Shown here: one piece after another, positions 26,505-37,486 of the stretch | Layout: the number at the start of each line of letters is the position of its first letter | Position numbering within the stretch: the first letter of the stretch is position 1 | NCBI GenBank assembly: GCA_001051155.2 | Contig: JYIP02000006.1 | Span: 62,001-126,000, forward strand | Length of the DNA: 64,000 bases | Origin: Chrysoporthe austroafricana | Lineage: Eukaryota; Ascomycota; Sordariomycetes; Diaporthales; Cryphonectriaceae | Reading direction: 5' to 3' | The notes under the pieces: generated by a model | What the model was told of the DNA's origin: nothing | The model's database searches: none | The model's input: the letters and a program-made list of their open reading frames with translations, nothing else | Translations under genes and position numbers: made by a program

Positions 26505-26917
26505 TGTTATAAACGCTGCAATAGATCCTAAGATATACTATAGAGTTAAGGGGTTTATACTAATAAGAGCGGTACCAAGTACGGGTCTTGAGCTTCAGGA
26601 CGGGTTTACTTATATATCGCAATATTTATAAGCCAATGCGGCTATCAATAGTAGGGTCCAATTGATACTTAGATTGATAATTGAAGAATTATCTATTTAT
26701 CCGGCTAGTAATTCTCCCAGCCTTATATATCTAATCCCTTAGTCCCTAGCTTATGGTTGCTTACTGGAATTTGCTATTGCTTACCGAATCCCGGTAAGCT
26801 AGGCTAAGCCCTAATAACCCTAACCTTAGGTTATATAATCTTTGCGGGGTATGCTTCCCTATTGTCTGGCCTGGGTTCTGTTTGGGGTTTCCTTCGTTTG
26901 CATATTGATTTATAACA
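26505..26917 (-). repeat. Element B 5' LTR (right)
   Basis: 413 bp, retains the ancestral terminal TGTTATAAAC...TTTATAACA. Contains CCCTAATAACCCTAACC (about 26810-26826). Confidence 0.85.
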
Positions 26918-28985
26918 CTTTATAAGCGATTCTTTCTTTTTAAGTTATTTTATATTTATTTTATTGCTTGCTTTGCTAACCTTCTTGCTTAGCTTTAAGC
27001 ATACTGCTTTGCTTTTTCGGCTTTTTGCAATTAGTATTACTTTTTAGCTTTATTTTGCATATAGATAGAATATACCGATATATAATATTATTCTTATATT
27101 ATTTTTCTTTAAATATACTTCTATAGATAATTATTAAGTAATCCGATATAAGCGTTATTGCATTCGATATATAAAACTTTTCTGTATTTCTTTTAAAATT
27201 CTATAATAAATTAAATTAATTAGTCTTATTCTTTAATTAAGAACTAATTATATTTAATTTTCTTGCTAAAATATATTTAGCAATTATAGTATATGCAATA
27301 TATCCAGGCAAGTTTATAATAATAAAAGTATAAATAATTAATCCTTTTATCTTTTTAAGGTTTGCATTTGCTATTCTGGAACGGAATGCTTTGAAAGAGT
27401 TTTTCTAAAATAAATTTATATACGAAATATTCCATTTTCGTATGCTTAATTATCCAATTACGGTTTTTGGAATAATTCGGTTTAATATATTAAGTAATTA
27501 ATTTTCTTATTTTTTCGATAAATTCTTTTTCGAATATCTGAATTAGCAAGTTATTTAGCTATTTATTTTGTAATATTATTTTATCGAATATAGCGCTAAA
27601 TATTAATATTTGTATGCTAAGTTCTTCTTTTATTGCTTTTTCCTATTATCGGTCGAAATATATTTCTAAAAAGAATTTTCTTAAATCTTTTTCCTTAATA
27701 TCTAACGGGTTGCTTAAGCAATCCGAATCGCTATCGTTTATTGCTATATTATAGAATAGGCTTTTTTTTCTTATAACGAATTGCTATTATCTTTTAAGTT
27801 TATATAAAAATTATTCTAAATTTCTTTTTTCTGAAAAATGCAATAAATAATAATTTTGATAGCAAGCTATCCAGCTCGCATTACTATAATTAGAGTCTAT
27901 TATTTATTCCGGTTAAATATTATTATTTAGCTAATTAAGTTTCTATTGCTAAGCAATACTAATTTATTTTTCCGGAATTAATTTCTATTTTCACTTCTTT
28001 TTCTCTTAATAACAATTACAAGCAATATACCCTTTCTTATTATAATTATAATAAGTAATTCCTTTATATTATTCTCGTATAAAAGTATTTAGTTTTATAA
28101 ATTTAATATATATTATACCCGAATAAGCTATATTATTCCGGTTGCTATATTGAAATTTGCATTTTCTAGAATTAAATTAATACCGAAAGGTATTATTATA
28201 GTTTTTTTGTTATTATTATTTTCGTTCGTAAAGCCGATTATCGATACGAATGGCCTTATTAATAAATTTGCTAAATTTTTCGAATCGGTTTTCTTTATAA
28301 AGTTTATCTTTGATTTCTTTTTTGAATCTTATATAATAAGCGTTTATAAAAGGCTTATTTTCGTAATCGAAATAAGCAATAATTTATCTGAATTTGGCTA
28401 TATAATTTGCTATTAATTCTATTTGCCGAAATGCTTCCAATTACCGTATTGCAATACGTTATTTATCCGGGTTTCCGAAAATCTTAATAAGGGTTTCCTC
28501 GAAATTAGAATAGTACTGGAAAATGCGTTTAGTATTTTCAGAACGGAATGCATTATCGTTATTTAAATAATTGCGAAAAGTAAGCTTTTATTACTAGAAT
28601 ACTATCCTTTCGAATTAGCTTCTTACGAAATCGATTTTATCGTAAATAATCCTAAACTGGGTATTATAATGCTTAAAATAAGCCTTAAATTGAATTAAGA
28701 AGGCTTGAAAGTCTTTACGAATACTTTTATAAAGCCCGGGCTTATTAAGCTTAAAAGCTTTAACTTATTAAAAAGCATTAAAACGGAAAACTTTATTCTT
28801 AATTTCCTCGAATTATTAATATAAAGCTATATTTTATTCCTAGAATTATTTATTAATAAGAATAACCGGATTTCCTTCCTAAAAGGCTTAATTACTAGAA
28901 AAAAATAAAGTTTAAAGCGCTATCGTATTTCTAATATTGCCTAAAAAGTATATACTAAACCGTTCTTAAATAAAAGTTATCAAAA

Positions 28986-29424
28986 TATTATAAATGCTAT
29001 AGTAATTCTGAAATATACTATAGGGTCAAAAGGTTTATACTAGCAAAAGCGGTACCAAATATAATCTTGAGTACTGAAATACGTTTATTAAATATCGCAA
29101 TATTTATAAGTCTTAAATAACTATTAATAGCAAAGTCCAATTGATACTTAGATTGATAACTGAAAAGCTATTATTATCTATTTAATAAATATCTAATCCT
29201 TATATATCTAGCTTTTTAATAGTAATTACCTTGTTTATTTAGTAAGCGTAGCGAGCATACTTACCTTACTTACTTGGTAATCCAGGTAATTATTTATAAC
29301 CCTAACCCTTGCTTATATAAGCATTTGTATAATTATGCAGTTAAGCCTGAAAATCCCGGTACCGAATAGGCCGTTCTGGGTAGCTTTGGTACTATATCTT
29401 AGTTTTGCATATTGGTTCATAATA
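28986..29424 (-). repeat. Element C 5' LTR (right)
   Basis: 439 bp, TATTATAAAT...TTCATAATA, with ATAACCCTAACCCTTGC at about 29296-29312. Confidence 0.8.
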
Positions 29425-29548
29425 GTAAGTTTGTTTATTTTATATACTTTAATATTAGCTATAGCTTTAAAGGTTTTAATATATTTTTAAAAAGCTTTAA
29501 TAATTTCTATAAGTTTAAGGGCGTTATTGCTATTAGTTAAAGAAATAA

Positions 29549-30001
29549 TATTACGACCCGTAATTCCAGGTCGATTATATATACGGTTCGAAAGGATATT
29601 CGAATAGAGAGTTCGAATATTAGCTGATCTTTTAATCTATATAGCGCAATAGCACCTTCTATTACCGTTCGTAACATTATATTCAAACTTTCTAGATACT
29701 TATTATCCGGAAGTTGCAGGTTCGAGCCCTGGTTTTCCGGATTTTATACTTACAGGTTGCGACTGCTATTGCCGATTAGCCTTGTTACTCCATCGGGCTA
29801 GTGAAGATCTGGGGGTTAGCCATATGCCTGTCTTATCAGTTCAGTCCGGGACGGACTGATAAAGAGGAGATAGTATTACGACCCGTAGTTTTAAGTCGAC
29901 TATATATACGGTTGGAAGGGATATTCGAATAGAGAGTTCGAATATTAGCTGATCTTTTAATCTATATAGCGCAATAGCACTTTCCACCACCGTTCGTAAC
30001 A
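29549..30001 (+). mobile_element. Candidate TRIM element with 128-bp terminal repeats
   Basis: Terminal direct repeats 29549-29676 and 29874-30001, each 128 bp, begin TATTACGACCCG and end CGTTCGTAACA. They differ at about a dozen, mostly transition, sites. Exact 5-bp target duplication AATAA at 29544-29548 and 30002-30006. The interior is 197 bp and non-coding. A purine tract AAAGAGGAGATAG (29861-29873) directly precedes the right repeat, as a polypurine tract should in plus orientation. The interior also holds a tRNA-like B-box segment. Confidence 0.8.
29704..29742 (+). other. tRNA T-arm / acceptor-like segment inside the TRIM
   Basis: Contains GGTTCGAGCCC, a perfect pol III B-box-type sequence with a CAGG/CCTG stem. 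It is enclosed by the inverted arms ATCCGGAA...TTCCGGAT. No anticodon arm or A box is evident, so this is at most a tRNA-derived fragment, not a tRNA gene. Confidence 0.45.
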
Positions 30002-30481
30002 AATAAACATTTGAAAAACTATCGTATTTTCAATATTACTTAAGAGGTATATACTGAACCGTTCTTAAACAAGAATTATCAAAATATTATAAATATTATA
30101 ATAATTTTAAAATATATTATAAAGTTAAAAGGGTTTATGCTAATAAGAGCAGTATTAAGTATAAGCTTTAAATACGGAAATATATTAAATTTACGAGTAT
30201 AATGAGTTTATAAGCTATAAGGCTATTACTTATAGTTAAGATAATATTTAGATTGATAACTGAAAGACTATTCTTTTTATCTAGTAGCTGTCCCGTCCTA
30301 TATATATCTGGTCTTTCAGTCCTTTCGTTAGGGATATTACTGTGCGTCTGCTGGATCTGGAACAGATCCCCAGATCCCGCAACCTTTATAACCCTAACTC
30401 TGGGATTACGTAATCCTTAAGTCCTTTGCCAATGGTCCCCGTGGCCTGTCTTGCGGCCTGCTCGCTAGGTGGGTCATAACA

Positions 30482-30789
30482 GCTGCGCTTTTGCTCAGTT
30501 CTCGCTTGTTAAGCTAGTCTTGGCCGTACGATCCCCCTTTTGAAATTGGCCACAATGGCCTGATTCGCGCATTCTCGCGCGGCTCCTTACTTCCGGTCTC
30601 GTAACGTATGCTATATATAACTTTAAGTTTTAATAATATCCTCTTACCTCCTAACAATAATATTTAATATCATTTCTATTTACAGAATAGAAAGGGTTTA
30701 GCTAGGTCTATATACTAGAATATATTGTATTTAAAGCACGATAATATTGCTTCGAATATAAGACTATCTTATTCTTGAATTAGCCAATA
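30482..30789. other. Intergenic, LTR-to-LINE border
   Basis: Moderate GC then AT-rich. No ORF or repeat recognised. Confidence 0.4.
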
Positions 30790-32740
30790 GGCGGTCTGAC
30801 TTGCACGGGTTGCAAAGTCGCGGGTTGCAGTATCTCTGACAGCCTGGTTGTGGAGGTCGATGCGTGGCTTCTTGGTATAAAGCTATGACCGGCCAGATAC
30901 GCTAAATAGCCTGAATGGGGTGGGGATTTCTTCCAGGAAAGAGACGATCCAGGTTACCGAGCCGGTCTTAGGACTCACGCCCGACCTGCCATGCCGGCCA
31001 TCGACAGGGTGTATCTTCGTATAGACGAATGCTTCCTTGGCAACCATTTCCGTTGCAACGTTCAGAGGGGTTCCGTCGATTGCATTAACTACGCTTGGCG
31101 TTTACGAAAGGGTATAGTTATACCATTTGACTAGTAGACTGTGTTTCTGGGTTCCGAAGATGCGGTATGATTTCTCCAGGTTGTATGGCGTGAGCAAGAG
31201 ATCCCTTGCCGCCAGCGTGTTCATACAGGCGGCCCAGCCTGTATTGATTTTCTTTACCTCCACAAGGCCATCGGAAAGCTCAGGGAGCTACCTTATCAGT
31301 GCCTGACGCAAAGGGTATGCGTTCTTTGACTGTTTCGTTATGCTAGGGACTCTGAAGAAAATGCACAGGTCCTCTTTTGGGGCTTTTCGAGGATCTGACA
31401 CCAGCTTTGTAGCCGCCCGTCCAACGTTAGGTGTCCCAGGCTTTTTGTACTGTCCCCACTTGACAACCTCCGACCATGTGTTGTTCGTGTCCGCCTGCGC
31501 TATAGCAGCCGGCCCAGAAGGCGATGCTGCTGGGACAGGCGGTCTGACCGCCAACACAGGAGGAGGAGAGGTCCGGGGGCGGGGGGATTGCAGGAGGTGA
31601 GGGAGTTGCCGCTGCAAAAGAGTTTATCGAAGTTAAAGCACCCCCTTTCCGCGCACCTTTCCTATACAAACTATACATTTTCAGCATATCTTTATCTACC
31701 CCCCTTAAAAAAAATATAGGCTCGAAAATAAAATATTAATTAATAGAATATTTAAAGTTTATATTATATTTTATAATAAATTATTTTAATAATATGAATA
31801 TATTTAAAATATTTTTTAAATTTAATATAAAAAATTTATTAAAAATTATTAATATTTTATATATATATTTTTAATATAAATAAATTTATATTTATTATTT
31901 ATATAAAAATAAAAATAATTATAAAAAAATTTAATAATATTATAATAAAATATTATTATAAATAAATAAATTAAAAGAATTTACGTAATATAAATTTAAT
32001 ATTTTTAATTTTTATATATAAAATATTTAAGAATTAAAATTTTAAACGTTTAATATATTATATAAGAAATTTCTTATAAAATTTAAATTAAATTAAATTA
32101 ATTTATATATATTTTATATAATAATATATTATAAGTTATAATTATTGAAAATAATTAATAAAATTAAGCGGTATATTTTAATATATTATATAAGAAATCG
32201 TATTTTTTCAAAAATATATGCATTTTTATACAAGCATACAAAAAGTTATATTTAAATGATTTTTTTAGAAGCTAATTAAAATATACTGAAAATGTATAGT
32301 TTGTATGGGAAAGTGCGCGGAAACCGGGGTGCACGGAAAGGGGGTGCTTTGACCTATTCCTAAGGAATAGAGCTGCGAGGTGTTTGTTAACCTCCGTGCA
32401 GAGGATCTCGGATGCTTCAGCTGGAGGCCCTGGTAGCCCTTCTCCGAATAGAAGGCCACCAGTCTGTCTACAAGGGTCGCGTACTCCAAATGCACTGCGG
32501 GCCGGACCTTAGCATCCCTTTCCGCGTCTTCGGTATACTTGCAGAGCATTTCCATAGTGGGAGTCGATCTATCAGTCCCCTTCCAGGTGGAGGGCGCCAG
32601 AGTGCGCCTCCAGACCCACACGAGCGCGCGCTTGCCGGCCTGATCGTGATTGCTAACAGGCGCGCTGGGCATGGCAGCTTCCGGAGGCGATCAGGCCATG
32701 GCAGTGTTGGCATTGCTACGAGGGTGGTTTGAGGGGTTAA
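30790..32740 (-). pseudogene. LINE (Tad-like) ORF1/Gag remnant
   Basis: Minus-strand remains of a fungal non-LTR retrotransposon ORF1. Reading from 32740 down: an N-terminal part with EYATLVDRLVAFYSEKG (about 32440-32490), then a proline-rich stretch, NTWSEVV (about 31470-31490), DLCIFFRVPS (about 31350-31380), GSVTWIVSFLEEIPTPFRLF (about 30913-30972) and an RIDLHNQA stretch. The last is where the family carries CCHC knuckles (usually CQGYC), here degraded to VRDTAT. Several frameshifts and stops, and it is split by the inverted-repeat element at 31635-32350. ORF2 (endonuclease/RT) is not present. Confidence 0.75.
31635..32350. mobile_element. MITE-like inverted-repeat element in the LINE remnant
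   Basis: 716 bp. The left terminal inverted repeat (31636-31684) runs from AAAGCACCCCCTTTCCGCGC to ACTATACATTTTCAG. The right one (32286-32350) is its reverse complement with an extra about 16 bp (GCGGAAACCGGGGTGC) in the GC-rich part. The core (about 31690-32280) is over 90% A+T with no ORF, far more AT-rich than both arms and flanks. The target duplication is not clear. It looks like a non-autonomous DNA transposon with a RIP-decayed core. Confidence 0.65.
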
Positions 32741-33127
32741 TGTAAATATATCTAGCGCAAGTTTATTATACTTAAGGTTGTGCATATCCTATTTGTTGAC
32801 CCATTCATTATCCCTGCGAGGAATGCCACCTGCATATGTATGAGTGGATTCTGCTGCTCGCTTGTGATGATAAGCAGAAGAGTCGCTGCACTGACTAGGA
32901 ATAAATGTTCTGTTAGGAACAACTATTCTCTTAGTGGCCTCGAAGGAAACAGCGGCCAGAGGAAGCAGGAGAGAGTCAGGTATAAAGTGCGGGGCTGGCT
33001 GACTTCGTTGTGATGAGTGATGTCCCATTCGACGACAAATAAGTGTGCTCACCATCCCGAAAGGAAGCCTCGTGAACCCACTCCGTATACGTTCAACAAC
33101 TGCACAGTCCCGAGCCCAAGGCCAACT

Positions 33128-34698
33128 ATGGACTCCACGATGGGCATGTTTGAGCAAGGTTACAGGCTGCGTGGAGCCTGCGACCGCTGTCACGGCCAAA
33201 AGCTTCGGTGCAGACCGGGCAAGAATGAAGGCTGCGCTCGTTGCGAGAGGGCTGGGGTTCGGTGCACTCCAAGGGCTCAGACAAGATCCTCCCGTGCCTC
33301 CCGTCAGCGGCAGGATGCCAACACTTTGCTCGAGAATCATGCCCAAAACACTAGCAAGTTTGCTCATCAAGACAAACTGTTTGACGGGTGCTAACACTAT
33401 GAGAAGAGAATCAAAAGAACGGGCAGACTCCGAGAGACCTGCCAAGCCATGGCGGGCTCTCAGTATCACCAACGAGCTTGCTCCAAGATCCGGATGACTT
33501 GGACCTGAGTCTTGGCTTTTCCTCGCTTGATCCTGATCTTTGCCATTCGATGGACGGTTCTCTGGAGCAAATTGCCGTAGCTCACGACCAAGTCCACCTG
33601 GGTGGCCAGAGTTTCCTTCACGACATGCGCCAAACCCCCGGTGTCGAGCAGGGCGCACATGAGCCGCAAGGTAAGCAAGCGTTCTAAGTTGTCTTATCTC
33701 CGCTGGTGGCGTGCTCCGTCGTTTTAATACCTATTTGTGCCGTTTGCCCACGTCCAGTAGAGTCTTCGACCCCAAACCAGCACAGCCTATCTCATGCACG
33801 AAATGCGCATCAAACGTATAATGGCCACCGAGGAGGGGCTACTTTCCATTCGAGCAGCAGACATGGTGGTTCTGCTGCCGGATACGGACAGTGGGCGGGT
33901 CATATGCAGCCCGGAAGCCAAGTGCCTCTGGACTCTCGCGACATGGGCCAGCAGACTTCGCAATCAGCCACAGATCATGCCGGGGGGGCATGGATACGCC
34001 AGCTGTCAGAGCTCAATGTGGAAATCCACCAGCAGCTGAGCCTGATGCCTCCCACCGTGACCTGGCAAGGCGCGTGCGGCGACGCTTCGATCGGTGACAG
34101 GCCCGACTCTGCTCACTTCAACCAATCTCTGGGTGTAGATCATACACTGAGACTCTCGGCCGATTGCTTGGGAAGTATGAGGGACGCTATTTCCCAGGTC
34201 AAAAGTGGCCAGACCAACAACGGACCGATGATTGATGGCGCGATGGCATCGGAACTCCAGCCGCACTCTCAAATGCTCATTCTGTCCACCTATGCCTCTC
34301 TGATCGAGTTGCACTCCAAGACGCTGCATCATATCAGAGGATGGACTGAGATGCGACTGAGTGGCGAGCGCGCCAGTCCTGTCTCCAACGACTATCCCGT
34401 GCAACTGCCCAGCGTGGTAATCGGCTCCTATGAATTCCCCGCATCTTCGTCTATGCGGTCACTTATGCTCGTGAGCGCCATTGAGGGCATTTTCGAAAAT
34501 GCCCGCGATCTTTTGGGCCAGATCGTCAGACCGACGAGCGCCCTACGCAAAGAAGCAACCACTCCTGGCACGGCCGATTCTGATGCCCCGTCCAATGTGG
34601 CTCAAGCAAGCCTGCAAGCATTGCGGAGTCAAGAAGATGGACTGTTGGCACTTGTGGAGGAAACCTGGACGCTTGCCGTCCGATGTGGGACGTCTTGA
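33128..34698 (+). CDS. Zn2Cys6 transcription factor, AflR-like
   Basis: Nuclear DNA-binding regulator, probably pathway-specific for this cluster. ATG at 33128 is followed by a fungal binuclear zinc cluster with spacing C-x2-C-x6-C-x7-C-x2-C-x6-C (about residues 16-43, starting ACDRC) and a basic Arg/Ser-rich linker. Exon 2 (in frame from about 33427, with DPDDLDLSLG) ends at 33670 with donor GTAAGC. Exon 3 starts 33758 after a CAG, and phases agree (intron 33671-33757). The first intron lies between about 33358 and 33446 but lacks a clean donor, so its borders are uncertain. The C-terminal part (QLSELNVEIHQQL; SLMLVSAIEG) resembles the AflR regulatory domain. About 450 residues. An alternative ATG lies at 33017. 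Confidence 0.8.
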
Positions 34699-34784
34699 TT
34701 AGGCAAGCCGGACACATCAACGCGATACATGGACCCTTTGTAGGTAGCTAACTAGCTACAGAATTGATATTCAGATCTCGGTGT

Positions 34785-35340
34785 TCACGGAGCAGCACTC
34801 AGTTCGCGAAACGCTGGATAGGCAGACTTGTTGTCTCCTCGGATGTTCACGACCTTGCCATCATTCACGTATGTCTCTATCCACCCAATGCTGATCTCCG
34901 AGTGAATACCACTGACATACGGCTCCTCCTCTGCCTGCAGGGCTCGGAAGTCGGGATCAGACGCGCCCTTGTAGAACGTCGCCATGTCGCGGAACAGAAA
35001 CTCGACCTGAGCATCATAGTCACGGACGACCCAGGGGTTTCCGCGCTGGGCATTCAGCTCCGCTGTCATCGCGCGAAACGACTTAGGAGCAAAATACTAA
35101 GTTTAATGTAGCTTGTCAGATCCTACCGAAGGCGATCAATCACGGCACTCCCAAGGCGGTGGAGCTTACAATGGAGAACCCTTCGATGCCATTCTTGGCG
35201 TGGAGCCTGGCGGCGGGCACCGCATGGTGCTCTGTGACCCAGCGATGGAATTCCTCCTCGCTGACATGTGGCTGGCGGTAGTGGGCGACAGTCATCCGCA
35301 GAAGGCGGTGCTTCCGTAATTCATTGCTGGAGTTGGACAT
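34785..35340 (-). CDS. EthD-domain small dimeric alpha/beta-barrel protein
   Basis: 160 residues in two exons: 35170-35340 and 34785-35096. The intron 35097-35169 has GTAAGC...TTAG and phase 0. The N-terminal half has LRMTVAHYRQPHVSEEEFH and WVTEHHAVPAARLHAKNG, the EthD ferredoxin-like fold signature. The second exon opens with YFAPKSFRAMTAE, typical of EthD proteins of fungal aromatic polyketide clusters. Related proteins act as small cofactor-free enzymes (decarboxylation, dehydration or oxidation steps), but the reaction here is unknown. No signal peptide or membrane helix. The start is at 35340; a TTG two codons upstream is not used. Lies tail to tail with the regulator gene, 86 bp apart. 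Confidence 0.85.
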
Positions 35341-36169
35341 GATCAACTTGCACCACGCCTCTGCAGTATTTGAAATCCTTCAAACTGCAGGCGGCCGTTT
35401 AATCAAGGAAACGGAAAGACACAGAACAAGGATTTCTGGCTCGGTGTAAATGTTCTATATAAAGTCCCGCATACCCCTAAGCAGTGTGATAATATAATGC
35501 CGAGCATTCAGCCCGCAAAAGTAAACACTGGCGCCGATTCTGCGCCGAAAGAGCCACAGACCCTCGGAAACAACGCAACACATGGCCCGGAGCACCTGGC
35601 AGGTTTCGGAGTCTGGGCAGAGCCGTAACATTCAGACTCTTGCCCTGGTGGCCCTGGTGCACACCGTGTTTGGCGGAACGCGCTTACGCTTCTCGCTTCT
35701 CCCGACGACGTAGCTGGACGTCTCGCGCATGGAATGTGGCGCCGCCCCTCATTGATGTTGTGGGCATTCTCCTTCGCTGGCCTCAAGGATGCATGAAGCT
35801 CTCTTGTGAGCAATGAGACTATGAACATGTATCTGTCGACGCATCACAGGATTGACTGTTCTATCAAGGGACTTCCAAGAGGCCATTACTTACTGCGGGG
35901 CCGGCCCCATGACAACCTGAAGGTGCTGTGTCAACGTTTGAATCTACTAATTGCATTCGTAAGAAGCAGCCATTACTTTGCGGACCTGATCATCATCTAA
36001 CCATCAGCTCAAATACTTCATGACGACGTATCTGCAGATGGTGCCGAAAGAATAAGTACTCTGTCCATGAATGTTGCAAGGGATCTCACGCCAGATTGGA
36101 GCCCAAAAGTGGACGTGACCTTTTCAATAGTGACACACATTGGTTTGTTACATATGTCTACCGACCGAG
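35341..36169. other. Intergenic, no gene seen
   Basis: Normal base composition. ORFs here are short and have no recognisable family. Contains the upstream region of the EthD gene. Confidence 0.5.
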
Positions 36170-36905
36170 CTACACCAGCTCGGCCTCAATGATGCTCTCG
36201 TATCCCCAGCCGTCCGGGTGTATCTTGACCAATTTAAGCCCCGCGTCCTTGATGACCTTATTCCATACCGCTTCGGTCCTTTCATTAACTGACGCCTGCA
36301 GCACCAGGCAGTCCATCGCGGCCTGATAGCAGCTGGCCCCTGTCGACGGAATGACTATGTCGTTTATGAGCACCTTCGAGTAACCGGGCTTCATGACGGC
36401 CGCGGTTTGCGTGAGAATTTTGACCGACGTTTCGTCCGACCAGTCATGCAAAACGCAATGAGTGAAGTATGCCCTCGCATCTATCAGGATCCAACACCTG
36501 TTAGTCCAGTCTGCTCAGGGCAAATTCCGGTCCTCACACTTGTGTTTCCTGTATGCGTCGCAGGCTGGGTCTGGGATTCGGCTCACCTGAGACTGGTCGT
36601 GTCGGGTTCGACGAGAATAAGTCGATATCAATGGTCCGAGTCTTGTCCGTGGCGAGATGCACGGAGGAGATCACCTCCGGTAGGTCCTCGAGCACCAGAG
36701 ACCCCGTGGGAAGTTTCGGATGCTTTTCCAGCACCCGCAAAAGATCGATGCCGTGGTGTCCGCCCATGTCGACGACGAACGCGCTACCATCGCTCAAGTC
36801 GGCGCCCGGAGCAGCGCCGCCGTGTCGTAGAATAAGTTCAGTCGTATATTGGTGTGGGAAAATTCCTGGCCCTCCCGCGCGTGCTGAGTTGTTATCAAAC
36901 TGATT
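36170..36905 (-). pseudogene. O-methyltransferase, 5'-truncated
   Basis: C-terminal catalytic half of a fungal SAM-dependent O-methyltransferase (family 2). The visible part starts about 36905 and carries motif [15 protein letters not shown], then [13 protein letters not shown]. An intron at 36481-36586 (GTGAGC...TAG, phase preserved) joins to [16 protein letters not shown], which holds the catalytic His-Asp-Trp. It ends with [14 protein letters not shown]. The N-terminal dimerisation and winged-helix region (normally about 180 residues) is missing. The sequence upstream is instead the 5'-truncated NmrA-like gene on the other strand. Splice sites and frame of the remaining part are intact, so truncation is recent or the fragment is retained. 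Confidence 0.75.
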
Positions 36906-36918
36906 TTGCTGCTGGAGT

Positions 36919-37486
36919 TTGCTTTTCCTCACATCTGATTTCTTAGACAACTTCTCGGAGCTCGGCTATCATGTCAACTCCATCAAGCAGGAAAACAAGA
37001 TCTATTCGGCATCAGGGGACGGCAGAATCCCCTGGATTTCCTACGACGACATCGCCACTGTTAGATTTGAATGCCTGACAACGGCCCGCCTACCGCAAGG
37101 CGACCTCCTCCCCCTCAACCCAGAGCCCCTAACATATGACGATATGCCTTGCATCCTAGGCCATCCTTGGTGGACTCAAACTTGACCTGTTCCTCACAGT
37201 GTATGCTCCCAGAGCTGACGTCATGAATGATCTCAAGATAGCGAACATTTTCACGGAGGTCCTGGGTCGGGAGATTGTACACCACAAATTGAACCAGGAG
37301 CAGCTGGCGCAGCGCCACCGGGCCATCGGCAATTCCGAGGACTTTCCTCGGTATCTAGCGATGTTGGACGTCGGGATTGCAAACGGGGCTGAGAATCGCA
37401 ACAACGGTGTCGTAGAGGCTACGCTCGGACGTCAGCCACAGAGGTTCAGAGCCTTCGTCCAAGTCAACAAGGCAGTCTGGCTTTAG
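36919..37486 (+). pseudogene. NmrA-like NAD(P)-dependent reductase, 5'-truncated
   Basis: C-terminal half of an NmrA/SDR-type reductase resembling the festuclavine/agroclavine dehydrogenase group. It carries [11 protein letters not shown], then NKIYSASGDGRIPWISYDDI, the PLTYDD motif, and after a gap IANIFTEVLGREIVHHKL to the stop at 37486. Residues that would form the N-terminal Rossmann GxxGxxG part are absent. The link between TYDD (about 37144) and IANIF (about 37238) would need an intron, but no GT donor exists at the required place (the sequence reads GATATGCC), suggesting a lost splice site. Probably non-functional. Confidence 0.65.

Larger units (their letters stand above)
19594..26917 (-). 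mobile_element. Ty3/Gypsy element B, complete, nested in C
   Basis: 7,324 bp with 413-bp LTRs at 19594-20006 and 26505-26917. Exact target duplication CTTTA at 19589-19593 and 26918-26922. Same subfamily and orientation as A. On minus: gag (zinc-knuckle region about 25540-25600), protease (about 24770-24870), reverse transcriptase (22960-23304), integrase and chromodomain (about 20880-21100). It lies inside element C, so it is younger than C. It is still inactivated by many stops and by D-to-N changes in the polymerase active site. Confidence 0.9.
14645..29424 (-). mobile_element. Ty3/Gypsy element C, split by nested element B
   Basis: 439-bp LTRs at 14645-15083 and 28986-29424, with target duplication ATAAG/GTAAG (14640-14644 and 29425-29429, one G-to-A difference). 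The pol half lies left of B (15084-19593) and the gag half right of it (26918-28985). The two join in register at the CTTTA duplication of B. Reading on minus: leader, gag (zinc-knuckle region near 28000-28060), protease (about 27250-27340), reverse transcriptase (about 18100-18460) and integrase/chromodomain (about 16060-16260). About 7.45 kb without B. The most heavily RIP-decayed of the three complete copies. Confidence 0.85.
29425..30481 (-). mobile_element. Element E: leader and 5' LTR, invaded by a TRIM
   Basis: Minus-oriented 5' end of an older Gypsy copy. The leader (about 29430-29548 and 30002-30084) matches the leaders of A and B, for example the GGTATATACTGAACCG stretch. It is followed by a 397-bp LTR at 30085-30481 ending GGGTCATAACA. 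The leader is split by the 29549-30001 element. Element C was inserted into the part upstream. The left end of E is not identifiable. Confidence 0.65.

Noticed and set aside
29704..29742. tRNA gene
   Set aside because: Only a T-arm/acceptor-like part is present; no anticodon arm or A box, and it lies in a TRIM interior.
31340..31600. Plus-strand ORF in the LINE region
   Set aside because: Shadow of the minus-strand ORF1 reading, which carries recognisable family motifs.
1..32000. CRISPR-like arrays among AT-rich repeats
   Set aside because: Repeats are LTRs and decayed copies with irregular spacing; the organism is a fungus.
32789..33658. Long minus-strand ORF opposite the Zn2Cys6 gene
   Set aside because: Its sequence has no family features and it is antisense to the zinc-cluster coding exons, which have clear motifs.
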